A DNA stretch of 41,504 bases from an uncultured Bacteroidota bacterium. GTDB taxonomy: Bacteria; Bacteroidota; Bacteroidia; Bacteroidales; F082. Shown one piece after another: positions 1 through 11,100 of this stretch (the stretch's first letter is position 1; each line of letters starts with the position of its first letter). The notes below the pieces were generated by a model. The model ran no database searches. It was not told where the DNA came from and saw only the letters and a program-made list of their open reading frames with translations. The stretch covers positions 1-41,504 of the forward strand of contig CAITDJ010000005.1 of assembly GCA_903891085.1 (NCBI GenBank), read 5' to 3'. Position numbers and translations under genes: made by a program.

Positions 1-1316
1 ACGGAACCTCAGCGGTTTCATTTCTGATGCTTGAAGTGATTGAAGAGCTGCATATTCTGCAACCAGGAAACTCGGTGCACATCAGCGAAAAAACGCCTGA
101 TGAATTTCTGACTGCAGCAATCAAAGTCATCCGTCAGGGTCATGGCTATCCCTCTGTCTTCAATCCTGATATCTATATCCAGGAAATGCTCCGGCAGGGC
201 AAATCGCTTGACGATGCACGCGAAGGCGGTTGCAGCGGATGTATTGAAGTGGGTGCTTTTGGTAAAGAAGCGTATCTTCTGACCGGTTATCTGAATGTGC
301 CTAAAATTCTGGAAGTTACATTAAACAATGGCCTCGATCCGGTAACAGGTAAAATGGCTGGTATCGAAACCGGCGATCCACGCACTTTCGGGTCTTATGA
401 TGAACTTTATGAGGCGTTTTTAAAACAGCTCCGTTATATCATTGACCTGAAGATGCGTGTAAGTAACTATATTGATCGTATGTTCGCCAAATATGCCCCG
501 GCACCCTTTCTTTCGGTGGTGATTGAAGATTGTATAAAAAAGGGCCGGGATTATTATGATGGCGGACCACGTTACAACACGAGTTATATTCAATGCTGCG
601 GCCTGGGAACTGTGACGGATAGCTTGTCAGCACTGAAAAGGCATGTTTTTGAAAACAAGACTTTCGGCATGGACAAATTTTTAAATGCTGTTTCGAAAAA
701 CTTTCAGGGTGATGAAATCCTTCGTCAGACCATCATCAACCGGACACCATTTTTTGGAAATGATGATGATTATGCCGATTCAATTGCCTTGAAAATGTAT
801 AATGATCTGGTAGATACCATTGATGGAAAACCCAACATCAAACCCGGTGGGAAATACCATCTCAATATGCTTTCGACCACCTGCCATGTCTATTTCGGTA
901 AGGTAATGGGAGCTTCGCCAAACGGCCGGCTGGCAGGAAAATCCATTTCTGACGGCACTTCGCCTTCGCATGGTGCCGACACCAAAGGCCCGTCAGCGGT
1001 GATAAAATCCCTCACCAAACTCGATCACACCAGGTCGGGAGGCACCTTACTGAACCAGCGTTTTCTGCCAAGTCTGCTGAAAAAAGAAGAAGACATTGTC
1101 AAGCTTGGACAGCTAATACGTACCTATTTCAAGTTGGGCGGTCATCATATTCAGTTTAATATTGTTGATACCGCGACTTTGCTCGCTGCACAATCCTGTC
1201 CGGAAGATTACCGCGATTTGCTGGTTCGTATGGCCGGATACAGCGATTATTTCAACGATATGAATGCTGATTTGCAACAGGAAGTGATTGAACGAACTGA
1301 AAATGAGGCATTTTAA
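1..1316 (+). CDS. hypD: Glycyl radical enzyme, trans-4-hydroxyproline dehydratase-like, 5' truncated by window edge
   Basis: This is the C-terminal half of a glycyl radical enzyme. The frame is open to the left edge (from base 3), and the first in-window ATG at 27 is internal; family members run to about 780-850 residues, and 429 are seen after that ATG. The active-site loop GGCSGCIEVGAFGKEAY (thiyl Cys72 and base Glu74, counted from ATG 27) and the glycyl radical loop RMAGYSDYF (Gly404, 26 residues from the end) are both intact. A Cys-x-Glu active site marks a dehydratase or lyase rather than pyruvate formate-lyase, which has Cys-Cys. The surrounding wording (GKEAYLLTGYLNVPKI) is closest to what I recall of hydroxyproline dehydratase, which converts trans-4-hydroxyproline to pyrroline-5-carboxylate. 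The activase follows 3 nt later. Enzyme class is certain; the substrate is inferred, and no proC is in view. Confidence 0.8.
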   Translation, partial: GTSAVSFLMLEVIEELHILQPGNSVHISEKTPDEFLTAAIKVIRQGHGYPSVFNPDIYIQEMLRQGKSLDDAREGGCSGCIEVGAFGKEAYLLTGYLNVPKILEVTLNNGLDPVTGKMAGIETGDPRTFGSYDELYEAFLKQLRYIIDLKMRVSNYIDRMFAKYAPAPFLSVVIEDCIKKGRDYYDGGPRYNTSYIQCCGLGTVTDSLSALKRHVFENKTFGMDKFLNAVSKNFQGDEILRQTIINRTPFFGNDDDYADSIALKMYNDLVDTIDGKPNIKPGGKYHLNMLSTTCHVYFGKVMGASPNGRLAGKSISDGTSPSHGADTKGPSAVIKSLTKLDHTRSGGTLLNQRFLPSLLKKEEDIVKLGQLIRTYFKLGGHHIQFNIVDTATLLAAQSCPEDYRDLLVRMAGYSDYFNDMNADLQQEVIERTENEAF

Positions 1317-1319
1317 GCC

Positions 1320-2228
1320 ATGTCGAAAAACCTGATCTTCGATATAAAACGATATGCCATCAACGATGGTCCGGGCATCCGTTTGGTCGTGTTTTTTAAA
1401 GGATGTAACCTGCATTGCAGCTGGTGTCATAATCCTGAGAGCATTTCGGCAAAACCAGAAAAAATGTATTCAGTGCAAAAATGCATACTTTGCGGAACCT
1501 GTGTGGTTGATTGTCCTGAAAGTGCGCTCTCCTTAACAAATGAAGGAATCGTAACACAGCATGATCTTTGTATCCTGTGTGGAAAATGCGCAGAAGTATG
1601 CCCAACCAAAGCCATTGAGATGTCGGGGAAACCAATGTCTGTTTCAGAATTCATGGAGGTTATCGAAAAAGAAAAAATATTTTTCGATCAGTCGGGAGGA
1701 GGCGTCACCTTTTCAGGTGGAGAACCGCTGTTTCATGCCGAATTCCTGATTACGTTACTCGAGAATTGTGGAAAAAGAGGAATTCATCGTGCTGTCGACA
1801 CTGCCGGAAATGTAACTGAAAAAATTATCCTGGACGTTGCAAAACATACTGATCTGTTTTTGTACGATTTGAAGATGATGGATTCAGCATTGCATAAAAA
1901 ATGGACTGGAAGCAGTAACGAATTGATTTTGAATAATCTGAGTTTATTGGCATCAATTGGTGCCAACATCATCATACGTATTCCGCTGATTGCCGGAATA
2001 AATGATACAGTTGAAAACATCAGCCAGACTGTGCAATTTATTGCCGGACTGGCCGGAGAAAAGAAAGAAGTCCATCTGTTACCGTATCACGCCATCGCAC
2101 AACATAAATACCTGAAACTTGGAAAATCTGATGATTTTGAAACACTTCAGGAACCGGATAGTGAAACCATCCAAAGGGTGATTGAACAGTTTGAAAGCGT
2201 AGGTATAAAGGCAAGCGTTGGAGGATAA
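1320..2228 (+). CDS. hypE: Glycyl radical enzyme activating enzyme (radical SAM)
   Basis: This 302-residue radical SAM activase puts the radical on the glycine of the enzyme just upstream. Near residue 30 it has the radical SAM cluster motif GCNLHCSWCHNPES (Cys-x3-Cys-x2-Cys). An inserted ferredoxin domain at about residues 55-100 carries two 4Fe-4S motifs (CILCGTCVVDC and CILCGKCAEVC), as in activases of glycerol dehydratase, choline lyase and hydroxyproline dehydratase but not in the short PflA. SGGEP, the SAM-binding motif, lies near residue 137. The ATG is 3 nt after the stop of the upstream gene, so the two are translationally linked and very likely partners. It converges on dnaG with a 16-nt gap. 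Confidence 0.88.
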   Translation: MSKNLIFDIKRYAINDGPGIRLVVFFKGCNLHCSWCHNPESISAKPEKMYSVQKCILCGTCVVDCPESALSLTNEGIVTQHDLCILCGKCAEVCPTKAIEMSGKPMSVSEFMEVIEKEKIFFDQSGGGVTFSGGEPLFHAEFLITLLENCGKRGIHRAVDTAGNVTEKIILDVAKHTDLFLYDLKMMDSALHKKWTGSSNELILNNLSLLASIGANIIIRIPLIAGINDTVENISQTVQFIAGLAGEKKEVHLLPYHAIAQHKYLKLGKSDDFETLQEPDSETIQRVIEQFESVGIKASVGG

Positions 2229-2244
2229 TCCGGGTATTTTACTG

Positions 2245-4191
2245 CTATTTTGAAATAACAATTCCAAGTATTTCGTTGATTTTGAACCGGATACTGTCGA
2301 GATGTTTTTTTTGATGCATCAGAATCATCTGATCTTCAAAACTGGTGGCCTCCTTCAATTGAATGGAAACGGCCTCAAGACGCGCATCAATAATACGTTC
2401 CTTGTATTTATACAGACTTGAAGTAATGTTCTGCATCAGCGTTTCCAACTCTGTTTTCACAAAGATTTTTTTTCTTTTCCAATCGTGAAGTTCGTAAGGC
2501 GAGGAAAGCAAATCGGCCGAAAGCAGTGCCACATCTGGCTCCGGGTTGCTGATAAACTGATGTTCGCCCGGCACAACGCCTTCGTTGATGGCAATAGCAA
2601 ACAGGTCGAAAATCTTTTTATGGGTTTCGTTTTCAAACACAATTTGATCGTGCGACAGATCATCGATGATAAACTGCGCCACATTTTCGCTGTAATTGAC
2701 TTCGTTGCCAAATTCATCAGGCACCTTGTGGTTTACCTCGTTGCGTCCAAAATGCAACAGAATTTTCACCAACTCACGTTCCTGATAATAGGTTGGACTG
2801 GTTTCAGGCCCTTCTGGTTTCGGCAATTCCTGCTGTGGAGCTGATTCAACTGCCGGTTCAGGAAAATCGGGGCTTACTTGTTTGCGGAAACGGTTCCTTA
2901 AGATTTTATTCAGCTCATTCAATAATGTCTGCTCAGGCAATTCGAGCAAACGGCTGCATTCTTTCACATATACCGAACGGTAAATGGAATCAGGAATCAG
3001 GGCGATGGTCTGGACAATTTCCTTCGCCAATCCGGCTTTTTTTATCGGATCGTTGGCCGTTTCTTCAAGCAGCAGATTCGTTTTGAAACTGATAAAATCC
3101 TTCGAATTTTTCGCGATATACTCTTCCACCTCAATACTGCGGTGTCTTCTGACAAATGAATCAGGGTCATCGCCTTCGGGAAACAATACGATGCGCACAT
3201 TCATCCCTTCCTCGAGCACCATATCGATGCCACGCAGCGAAGCCTTGATGCCTGCATTGTCACCATCATAAAGGATGGTAATATTGTTGGTGAAGCGACG
3301 TATCAACCTGATCTGTTCGGTGGTGAGCGAGGTTCCGGAACTTGCCACTACATTCTCGATGCCGGCCTGATGCAGGGTGAGCACATCTGTGTATCCTTCG
3401 ACCAGAAAACAATTGTCTGCTTTATTGATGGCTGTTTTGGCAAAATAAATACCATAGAGCGATTTACCTTTGATGTAAATCTCTGATTCAGGTGAATTTA
3501 AGTATTTCGCTTTTGATTTTTCTGAATTCAGAATTCGTCCGCCAAAACCGATAACCTTGCCGGTAAGGTTATGTATCGGGAAGAGCACACGTCCCTGAAA
3601 GCGATCATACAGATGGTTGTCGTGTTGTGTCGAAAGGCCTGTTTTCAGCAGCACTTCTTCGGTATAGCCCGCGGCCAATGCATGTTTACTGAAAGCATCC
3701 CGCTTGTCGGGACAATAACCCAACTGGAATTTTTTAATGATGGCTTCCCTGAAATCACGCTCCTTGAAATATCCCAGACCCACCGCTTTTCCTTCGTCGG
3801 AATTGAAAAGTGTTTCTGAAAAATAGGTCAGCGCAAAACTATTCAGGTTAAAAAGCCGTTCACGTTCGTTCAGCGCAACCATTTCTTCGGGCGTTTGCTC
3901 CCGTTCTTCAATCTCGATATGGTATTTTTTGGCAAGATAACGAAGCGCTTCCGGGTAAGACGAATGTTCGTGCTCCATGATAAACTTGGCCGAATCGCCT
4001 GCTTTTCCGCAACCGAAACATTTGAAAATACCTTTGGAGGGCGATACCGTGAACGAGGGCGATTTCTCCTGATGGAAAGGGCAAAGCCCTATCAGGTTAC
4101 TTCCGCGGCGTTTCAGGTTAACGAATTCACCCACCACCTCTTCGATGTGGGCACTTTCCAGAATTTTGGCTGTGGTATCTGCCGGTATCAC
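2245..4191 (-). CDS. dnaG: DNA primase
   Basis: Makes the RNA primers for DNA replication and works with the replicative helicase DnaB. The 648-residue length is normal. An N-terminal CHC2 zinc ribbon lies at about residues 37-65 (CPFHQ, then CFGCGKAGD). The catalytic core follows, with a Toprim domain containing LVEGYTDVL and, further on, the acidic pair ILYDGDNAG. The C-terminal third is low-complexity and then helical, as expected for the helicase-binding region. The start MIPADTTAKILESAHIEEVV matches the usual family N-terminus. It is transcribed alone, divergent from the PspC gene and convergent with the activase gene. Confidence 0.97.
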   Translation of the reverse strand: MIPADTTAKILESAHIEEVVGEFVNLKRRGSNLIGLCPFHQEKSPSFTVSPSKGIFKCFGCGKAGDSAKFIMEHEHSSYPEALRYLAKKYHIEIEEREQTPEEMVALNERERLFNLNSFALTYFSETLFNSDEGKAVGLGYFKERDFREAIIKKFQLGYCPDKRDAFSKHALAAGYTEEVLLKTGLSTQHDNHLYDRFQGRVLFPIHNLTGKVIGFGGRILNSEKSKAKYLNSPESEIYIKGKSLYGIYFAKTAINKADNCFLVEGYTDVLTLHQAGIENVVASSGTSLTTEQIRLIRRFTNNITILYDGDNAGIKASLRGIDMVLEEGMNVRIVLFPEGDDPDSFVRRHRSIEVEEYIAKNSKDFISFKTNLLLEETANDPIKKAGLAKEIVQTIALIPDSIYRSVYVKECSRLLELPEQTLLNELNKILRNRFRKQVSPDFPEPAVESAPQQELPKPEGPETSPTYYQERELVKILLHFGRNEVNHKVPDEFGNEVNYSENVAQFIIDDLSHDQIVFENETHKKIFDLFAIAINEGVVPGEHQFISNPEPDVALLSADLLSSPYELHDWKRKKIFVKTELETLMQNITSSLYKYKERIIDARLEAVSIQLKEATSFEDQMILMHQKKHLDSIRFKINEILGIVISK

Positions 4192-4314
4192 GTATTTATT
4201 ATTTTGTGGCTAAGTTACAAAATGCTGTGAGTTTGATTAATTTTACTTTGTATTATTGCACGAATAATATATCTGAACACATCTTATTTTATTGAAATTC
4301 AAACCGATATAACC

Positions 4315-4515
4315 ATGAATCAAGTGAAACGCTTTTACCGTTCCCGGACAAATAAACTGTTGGGTGGTGTTTGTTATGGTCTTTCCGAATATTTTGAGAT
4401 CGATCCAAGTATTGTCAGAATTGCCTGGGTGATATTTACCATGCTGGGTGGCGCCGGATTGCTGGCCTATCTGATATGCTGGATTGTAGTTCCTGAAGAA
4501 CCATTTATGCCCTGA
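4315..4515 (+). CDS. PspC domain membrane protein
   Basis: A 66-residue protein that is a single PspC domain: a basic N-terminus (VKRFYRSRTNKLLGGVC), the GLSEYFEIDPSIVRI core, then one hydrophobic helix (about residues 37-58) ending in VVPEEP. PspC domains in proteobacteria sense envelope stress and control PspA. Small stand-alone PspC proteins are common in Bacteroidota and their job is mostly unknown. No psp partner is nearby, so a stress role is inferred only from the family. Confidence 0.85.
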   Translation: MNQVKRFYRSRTNKLLGGVCYGLSEYFEIDPSIVRIAWVIFTMLGGAGLLAYLICWIVVPEEPFMP

Positions 4516-4797
4516 TGGTGGTTAATTGGAGAAGTGGGAAGTGCGGAGGATTTGGGAATTTGAAAATGTGGCCTGCCTCGGAGGCACGATGAGGGAGTTG
4601 AAAAAGTGCAAAATGCAAAATGCAAAATGCGAATGCAATATGCAATAGGAAGTAAGTGGGAACCCCGATGTGGTGCATGATTGAAGCCTGATTTATCGAA
4701 CTGATTCAGATTTCCATAATAGATCAGGGGAAGTCTAAATCCTGTGGTCTTTTTTGATTTCAGTCCGGTAATGGCAACCTGAAAATTCAGCAATTGG
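4516..4797. repeat. Non-coding gap with dispersed repeat and AAAATGC microrepeat
   Basis: No gene is seen here. Bases about 4570-4606 hold a GC-rich piece (tggcctgcctcggaggcacg) followed by an A-rich tail. The same unit occurs inverted at about 26802-26852, and again, more degraded, up to 26882. At 4606-4648 the short word AAAATGC is repeated several times (aatgcaaaatgcaaaatgc). The remaining bases show nothing recognisable. This is the type of degenerate intergenic repeat common in this phylum. Confidence 0.6.
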
Positions 4798-6519
4798 CTA
4801 TTTTGCAAGCCAACTCTCCACCTCTTCCATCTGCACAGCAGGAAGATCAAGCTTATTTTTCTTACGGTAGCCGTTCAGTTTATTTTGAATAACGGCTGCT
4901 TTTTCTGCCTGTAACATTTCGACAGATATAAAACCAGCCGGCACCAGATGGCTGGCCCAGGCTGCTGAAACACCGATTTCGATGAAGTCGTCGGCACTCA
5001 CACCTTTTCTTATTTTTTCGGGACGCATCTGCGGGAAAAACAATACTTCCTGAATGGTTGTGTTGCCGGTGAGCAGCATCACCAAACGGTCGATACCGAT
5101 TCCCATGCCCGAGGTGGGTGGCATTCCATATTCGAGGGCACGCAAAAAGTCCTGATCGATAAACATGGCCTCGTCATCGCCGCGTTCTGATAAGCTCATC
5201 TGGTCTTCGAAACGTTTGCGCTGATCAATCGGGTCGTTCAGTTCGGTATAGGCATTGGCAATCTCCTTGCCGTTGATCATCAGCTCGAATCGTTCGGTGA
5301 GTTCAGGATTGTCGCGGTGACGTTTGCAAAGTGGTGACATCTCCACCGGATAATCGGTGATAAAAGTAGGCTGAATATAATGGTGCTCGCATTTTTCACC
5401 AAACAGTTCATCAATCAATTTGCCTTTTCCCATGGCTTCGTTGATCTCAACACCCAGTTTCCGGCATATCGTGCGCAGTTCTGCCTCGTCGCTCTGGCTG
5501 ACATCGAATCCGGTATGTTCTTTGATCGCATCAAGAATCGTGATCCTTTTAAAAGGTGTCTTGAATTCAATTTCATTGTTATTGACAGTCACCTTTGTCC
5601 CACCCGTTGTTTCAACCGCTACCCTTTCGAGCATTTTTTCGGTGAATTCCATCATCCAATGGTAATCCTTGTAGGCCACATAAATCTCCATCACCGTAAA
5701 TTCAGGGTTGTGGGTACGGTCCATGCCTTCGTTACGGAAATCTTTTGAAAACTCATAAACACCATCGAATCCGCCAACAATCAGGCGTTTCAGGTAAAGC
5801 TCGTTGGCAACCCGCAGATACAGGGGAATATCGAGTGCATTGTGATGTGTGATAAACGGACGGGCAGCGGCACCACCCGGAATGGGTTGTAAGATCGGTG
5901 TTTCAACTTCAAGATAACCTTGTTCGTTGAAAAAATTACGCATCGAATTGATGATTTTGGTTCGTTTGATAAAGGTTTCTCTCACTGATTCATTCACAAT
6001 CAGATCGACATAACGCATACGGAAACGTTGTTCAGGATCGGTAAAGGCATCGTAAATCTGTCCGTCTTTCTCCTTCACAATAGGCAATGGCCGAAGCGAT
6101 TTGCTTAATACTTTCAGTTCACGCACATGGATTGTGATTTCGCCCATCTGGGTAACAAACACATAACCACGCACACCGATGATGTCACCAATATCGAGTA
6201 AGCGTTTGAAAACAGTGTTGTACATGGTTTTGTCCTCGCCCGGACAAATATCGTCGCGTTTGAAATACAACTGAATCCTGCCATTGGCATCCTGCAACTC
6301 GCAAAAAGAGGCTGCCCCCATGATGCGTCGGCTCATGATGCGGCCGGCAATGCTCACCTCCTGAAATGCAGCTTCACTGGCCGCAAAATCACGGAGAATT
6401 AACCTGGTTGTTGTTGTTACGTCGAAGGCTTCGGGTGGAAAAGGGTTGATACCCAGATCATACATCTCTTTCAATGCACCCCTGCGCACTTGTTCCTGTT
6501 CGCTCAAAATCAAACTCAT
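4798..6519 (-). CDS. lysS: Lysyl-tRNA synthetase, class II
   Basis: Charges tRNA-Lys with lysine. An N-terminal OB-fold anticodon-binding domain (about residues 50-150, including [14 protein letters not shown]) is followed by the class II catalytic core. Motif 2 ([15 protein letters not shown]) and motif 3 ([13 protein letters not shown]) are complete. I start it at the ATG at 6519 ([20 protein letters not shown]), giving 573 residues, the usual size. An upstream in-frame ATG at 6612 would add 31 hydrophobic residues with no family match and would run back through the upstream gene's terminator. A TATCTTTG promoter box at 6535-6542 also favours the shorter start. Confidence 0.97.
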   Translation of the reverse strand: MSLILSEQEQVRRGALKEMYDLGINPFPPEAFDVTTTTRLILRDFAASEAAFQEVSIAGRIMSRRIMGAASFCELQDANGRIQLYFKRDDICPGEDKTMYNTVFKRLLDIGDIIGVRGYVFVTQMGEITIHVRELKVLSKSLRPLPIVKEKDGQIYDAFTDPEQRFRMRYVDLIVNESVRETFIKRTKIINSMRNFFNEQGYLEVETPILQPIPGGAAARPFITHHNALDIPLYLRVANELYLKRLIVGGFDGVYEFSKDFRNEGMDRTHNPEFTVMEIYVAYKDYHWMMEFTEKMLERVAVETTGGTKVTVNNNEIEFKTPFKRITILDAIKEHTGFDVSQSDEAELRTICRKLGVEINEAMGKGKLIDELFGEKCEHHYIQPTFITDYPVEMSPLCKRHRDNPELTERFELMINGKEIANAYTELNDPIDQRKRFEDQMSLSERGDDEAMFIDQDFLRALEYGMPPTSGMGIGIDRLVMLLTGNTTIQEVLFFPQMRPEKIRKGVSADDFIEIGVSAAWASHLVPAGFISVEMLQAEKAAVIQNKLNGYRKKNKLDLPAVQMEEVESWLAK

Positions 6520-6534
6520 ATTGAAAATTTTCGG

Positions 6535-6567
6535 CAAAGATAGGGAAAGAAGTTTGGAGTGCCCAAA
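6535..6567 (-). promoter_or_regulatory. Bacteroidota-type promoter of lysS
   Basis: On the minus strand a -7 box TATCTTTG (6535-6542) sits 21 nt from a -33 box TTTG (6564-6567), matching the phylum consensus TTTG-N19-21-TAnnTTTG. Predicted transcription starts about 6528, leaving a leader of roughly 9 nt before the ATG at 6519. Confidence 0.6.
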
Positions 6568-6593
6568 ATGAGCGAACGTTAGAATTGAAATAA

Positions 6594-6628
6594 ACAAAAA
6601 GAGGCGAACCAAACCGATCCGCCTCTTT
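6594..6628 (-). terminator. Rho-independent terminator of the type IX secreted protein pair
   Basis: Perfect 9-bp stem (AAAGAGGCG, 6598-6606, with CGCCTCTTT, 6620-6628), 13-nt loop, then a T run on the minus strand. It lies 21 nt past the stop at 6649 and insulates lysS from the genes upstream. Confidence 0.85.
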
Positions 6629-6648
6629 ATAATATTTGGCTATAGTAA

Positions 6649-8139
6649 TTAGTCTCTTACAAGAATTTTCTTGTTAAACGTTTTGCCATTCGATTCCATC
6701 TGAACGAAGTAAACGCCTCTGGCAAAGCCTGATAAATCAATTACCTGTTGGGTGCTTCCGAAAACATTCAGATTTACATTGTCAACAACCACTTTACCTA
6801 AACTGTTTACAACACGCACCTTCACGTCTTTTGCAGTTGCACTCGACATATTGATGGAGAATATACCGTTTGTAGGATTTGGCAGAATTGACAGTGCAAC
6901 TCCGTTCACCTGTTCCTCGATAGCGGTACATTCATCTACAACAACCAATTGGGTGGCCACATTGCTGCATCCAAACTCAGCATCGGTATAGGTATAGGTC
7001 ACTTCATAAGAACCTGCGCCTACGTTTTGAGGATAGAAAAATCCGTCAACCACACCATTACCTGAATAAACCCCACCGGCTGGTTCGCCCTGGGTCAGTG
7101 CTACCGGATCCCAGAAGCTGCAAAGCACAGGGATTTCGCTGATGGTTACTACAGGTAGTGTGTGAATATTGATAAAGCCTTCTTTCATTTCCGACATTGA
7201 TTCAGAGCCATCGGTTATGGTGAGTGAAGCATCGAACAGACCTTCAGTACTGTAGGTAACAACCGGATTCCATTCGGTGGAAGACTCAGGTGTACCACCT
7301 GGGAATACCCATGTGCAGGTTAAATTCTGACCGATTGACTGATTTTCGTAATGAACTTCTGTAGGTCCACAGCCTGAAGTTACATCGGCAGTGAAATTGG
7401 CTGACATGGTGTTTCCTAAGTCATTAAGCAACACTTTTGCACTGTGCATTACTTCCTTGGTGCTGTTGTTCTGAACCCAGGCAACCAATTCGCAATTGCC
7501 TTTTACCCAACTGTTGTTAAAGGTGAAGGTAAGCGGCACGATGAGCGTTTCACCGGTAGCCATCGTAATGGGGGTGCCGGTCTGACTTGGAACCATCAAG
7601 CGGTTCACAAAATTTACTTCCGTCATTCCCTGCCAGTTTACCTGAATGTCTGATTCAGTCAGTGCAAGATGAACCACGATATTTTCTACCTGGTAATCTG
7701 CCACTTTTTGAATTTCAACATTCACTGTATAAGAATTTAATTCATTGCTACCCGAAATATTTACCAAAAAAGAAGAGGGTACATTCAATCGGCTGTTCAC
7801 TTTAGCAAGGTAATTCGGATACATACTCACCGTATGATTTCCGCCAACACTCGCGTTTCTTCCATCAAAATAAGCAGTAGGATAACCAGGAACACCATAA
7901 TATGAATTACGTGCATTTGAATAGGCATTGGTATAAGCATCACCGTTATGATTTTCAACAATTGCCACCGGATGGCCGTTTTCGATTAAATCATCGGCAC
8001 CCATGGCAGCACCCGGACAATACTGACACCAGGTACCGGTTCCTATTTCAACCAGAACCATCTCACGTGGAACCTGTGTTTGGGCATAGTTGAACAAAGT
8101 CAGTGTAACAAAACAAAGGGTTAGAATCGCTTTTCTCAT
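6649..8139 (-). CDS. Secreted Omp28-like/thioredoxin-fold protein with PKD domain and type IX sorting tail
   Basis: A 496-residue exported protein. It has a signal peptide (about residues 1-19), then an Omp28-like, thioredoxin-related domain (about 22-235) with a WCQYCPG motif (Cys38, Cys41), a CxxC of the redox-active type. A PKD-like domain (about 245-325) with FPGGTPESS and VTYSTEGLFDASLTITDG follows, then a second beta-rich stretch. The C-terminal about 80 residues are a type A type IX sorting domain (LPNPTNGIFSINM to the terminal KKILVRD). It would cross the outer membrane by the type IX system and be anchored or released. It lies 19 nt after the 1228-residue gene and probably shares its transcript. 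Whether the CxxC is active as a disulfide exchanger is inference. Confidence 0.8.
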   Translation of the reverse strand: MRKAILTLCFVTLTLFNYAQTQVPREMVLVEIGTGTWCQYCPGAAMGADDLIENGHPVAIVENHNGDAYTNAYSNARNSYYGVPGYPTAYFDGRNASVGGNHTVSMYPNYLAKVNSRLNVPSSFLVNISGSNELNSYTVNVEIQKVADYQVENIVVHLALTESDIQVNWQGMTEVNFVNRLMVPSQTGTPITMATGETLIVPLTFTFNNSWVKGNCELVAWVQNNSTKEVMHSAKVLLNDLGNTMSANFTADVTSGCGPTEVHYENQSIGQNLTCTWVFPGGTPESSTEWNPVVTYSTEGLFDASLTITDGSESMSEMKEGFINIHTLPVVTISEIPVLCSFWDPVALTQGEPAGGVYSGNGVVDGFFYPQNVGAGSYEVTYTYTDAEFGCSNVATQLVVVDECTAIEEQVNGVALSILPNPTNGIFSINMSSATAKDVKVRVVNSLGKVVVDNVNLNVFGSTQQVIDLSGFARGVYFVQMESNGKTFNKKILVRD

Positions 8140-8158
8140 CGTTTAAACAGATTTGTGA

Positions 8159-11100
8159 TTAATTAATAATTAGTTTTCTTTGGATAGTTGTTTTTCCTTC
8201 AATTACCAGATTGTACACACCTGAGGCTTGTCCGGTTAAGTTTATCGGAAGTAAGCAGGTTGAGGCGTTTACGTCATCCTGACGATACACCGTGTTACCG
8301 GAAGCATCATACACGATGATTCTGAGATTCTCATTTGTTTTTTGATTGATTTTAAGTGTAAACATACCTGAACTTGGATTTGGATACACTTCAAATGCTG
8401 TTCTATCGTTTTCATTAATTCCTGAACAATCGAGGAATTCAACTACTACATTGGTCGAACGTGTAACACAGTTATGTTCACTGGTCAGATCCACAAAATA
8501 AGTAATGGCACCAGCACCAACTGTTTGACCATTGAGTAATATTGATTGCGTAGTTTCTCCATTTGACCACAAATAACTGTATCCATCGATTCCGGCAGTT
8601 AATGTATATTGTTCGATCAAACAACGGGTTGTATCAACACCAAGATTAGCAACAGGAGGCATTTCAAAGAAACTGACTTCAACCGTATCGCTGCTCATAC
8701 AGCCAAGCGGGCTGGTAACAATGACGGATAATTCATGTGTTCCATAACCCAGTTCTGCCGGTGACACGGAAATACTTTGTGTTGTTTCACCATTCGACCA
8801 TAAATAGGAAGATCCGCTATTCTGTGCATCAAGGGTGACGGCTGCATCGCCACATTGCTGCTGATCTTCGCCAATATAAACTGTTGGCAGTGCTTCAATG
8901 GTAACCACCGCAGTATCCTGACTTGCGCAACCAAATGTGGAAGTTACAAGCACTGAAATTTCATGTACTCCAACACCAAGTTCAGCAACCGAAACAGTCA
9001 ATGTTTGCTCTGTTGAACCCGTTGACCATAAGTAAGTTGCGCCTTCATTAGCGGCATCAAATGTAACTGATTCGTCACCACATAAAATAGCATCTTCTCC
9101 AATACCGACAATCGGCAAAGGATGCACGATAACAGGAACCGGAGCGCTTTGGATGGTGTCGATATTTTGCACTGCATAAGCAAAATAGGTTGTTGTCACC
9201 ACAGGACTCACCACAGGATTTTGTTCGTTTGAAACAAGTTCGCCTGCTTCTGTTTTCCAGAAATAAGTATAACTGCCCGAACCACCGGTTGCTTCGGCAA
9301 ACAATTGGGTTGAGCCACCTTCGCAAATCTCGCTTAGTTCGGTTGAAGCATTAAACAAAATATCAGTGACGGTCAGATGAATTGGCACAACAACCAATAA
9401 GGTGTTGGGGTCGTTACTCGAAATGTTGAGGTTAGCAAAATATTCACCCAAGGGGATATCGATTGTATTAAATGTTACAGTAACTGTATCTGAGGTACCA
9501 GGTGCCACAATACCAACTTTTGGTGAATAGCCTAACCAGCTCACAACATTCAATGTATAATCTTCGACTTCTCCATAGGTAGTTGAACCACAAGGAGTCA
9601 CTTCACCGGTATAGGTAATGCGGATTCGCATACGGGTTGAGCCAGAAGCAGCCCCCACCGGAGCAGCGATATTCGCCGTATATGGGCCATTCCCCGGAGT
9701 TCCGGTTACAACAACGGCTTCGTCATCAAACACTCCATTCTGGTCCCAGTCGATCCAAACACCACATTGGTCGCTACTGTAAGGCGTTCCGTTCGTTACG
9801 GTAAGCAATACAGCCTCATCGCCAACTTCTGTCGAAAGTGAGGTGTTATCGGCATAGCCATCGGCGCCTGAAGTCTGGTCAATAAGTCCCATTTGTACCT
9901 GCGAAATGTATTCATCACCGCCACCTGACGCATCACAATAATCTTTGGCTTTGTTATTTACATCAATAAATTCAGACGCGATAGAATAGTTCATTGGAAG
10001 CTGACCAATATTTGAAACAATTAACTGACGTTCTGCTGTTTCGTTTGGTTGCATGCTTAAGGTGATACTTGCCGGGTTAACAGCGATATGGGCATCTCCC
10101 CACTGAACACGTTTTGTAGCAGAACCACTTTCATCACCAACGTAGGCTGCTGTTACAGCATAGGTATAAATTCCATAATTAGGCAATTGGTCACTAAAGG
10201 TAGTAAGGGTTGTTGTGCCTATCAAAACACCATCGCGATAAACATTAAAGTTTGTAAATCCCGGAGCTGTTTCATAGTTCCATCCCAGACTTGTAACGCC
10301 TGTTTCAAAGGTAACCTCAGCCGTTAAATCGAAAGGTCTGCTAAGTGAATTTGTTTCAAAGAAAGAGGAATATGTCATCATTTTGCCATCGCGGTTATCA
10401 GGCCAAACAGGATATACCATACCATCGTTAGCTGAAATTCCAAGATAATCACCCATATAACCACCGGCCAGGTTTGGAATTGGGGATGGAGTGAAAGCAA
10501 CGTCAGAAACTTTGAAATCTTCCCATGTTTCACCGGCGTCATAACTGTTGGCGCAGAAAGTTTCACATTGGTTTGAATTCACATTACGGTCGCCATAAAA
10601 TATTGCGCTGAGTGTGCCGGTAACAGGGTCACAGGTAATCCACGGAAAATAATGTTCTTTTCCTTCGCCATAGGGGTTTTGGTTAATGCGGGATGGGGTT
10701 GACCATGTGGTACCGTTATCGGAAGACTTGATCATATAAACATCGATACTTTCGTTGGTATTTACACCAGGTATTCCGATATTGGTCCAAACGACGTATA
10801 AATTACCATTGTAGCTACCACCTGAGATATCGACTGCCATCACAGGAAATGAATTTACACGATGATTTTTACTTGTTTCCGTTGTACGAATACCACGGAT
10901 ATTGTCAATAATTTTCACAGCGGGTTCAAAAGTGGCACCACCATCAAGAGAACGGGTAAAACCAATGGCACTTTCATCGGATGGCCAGCTGTCATAAACA
11001 GACCATACTGCATACACCTCACCATTTGGGCCTGTATTAACGTTAACGCCCTGGTTGTGACTGCCGGCGTTGATAGCGGTACTAAGCGGAGAACGCGCAG

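Noticed and set aside
4241..4250. TTACTTTG as a promoter box for the PspC gene
   Set aside because: It differs from TAnnTTTG in the key second base and lacks a TTG at the right distance.
6520..6612. Longer lysS start at 6612 with a hydrophobic N-terminal extension
   Set aside because: The extension overlaps the preceding terminator hairpin and lies upstream of the TATCTTTG promoter box; the ATG at 6519 gives the normal N-terminus.
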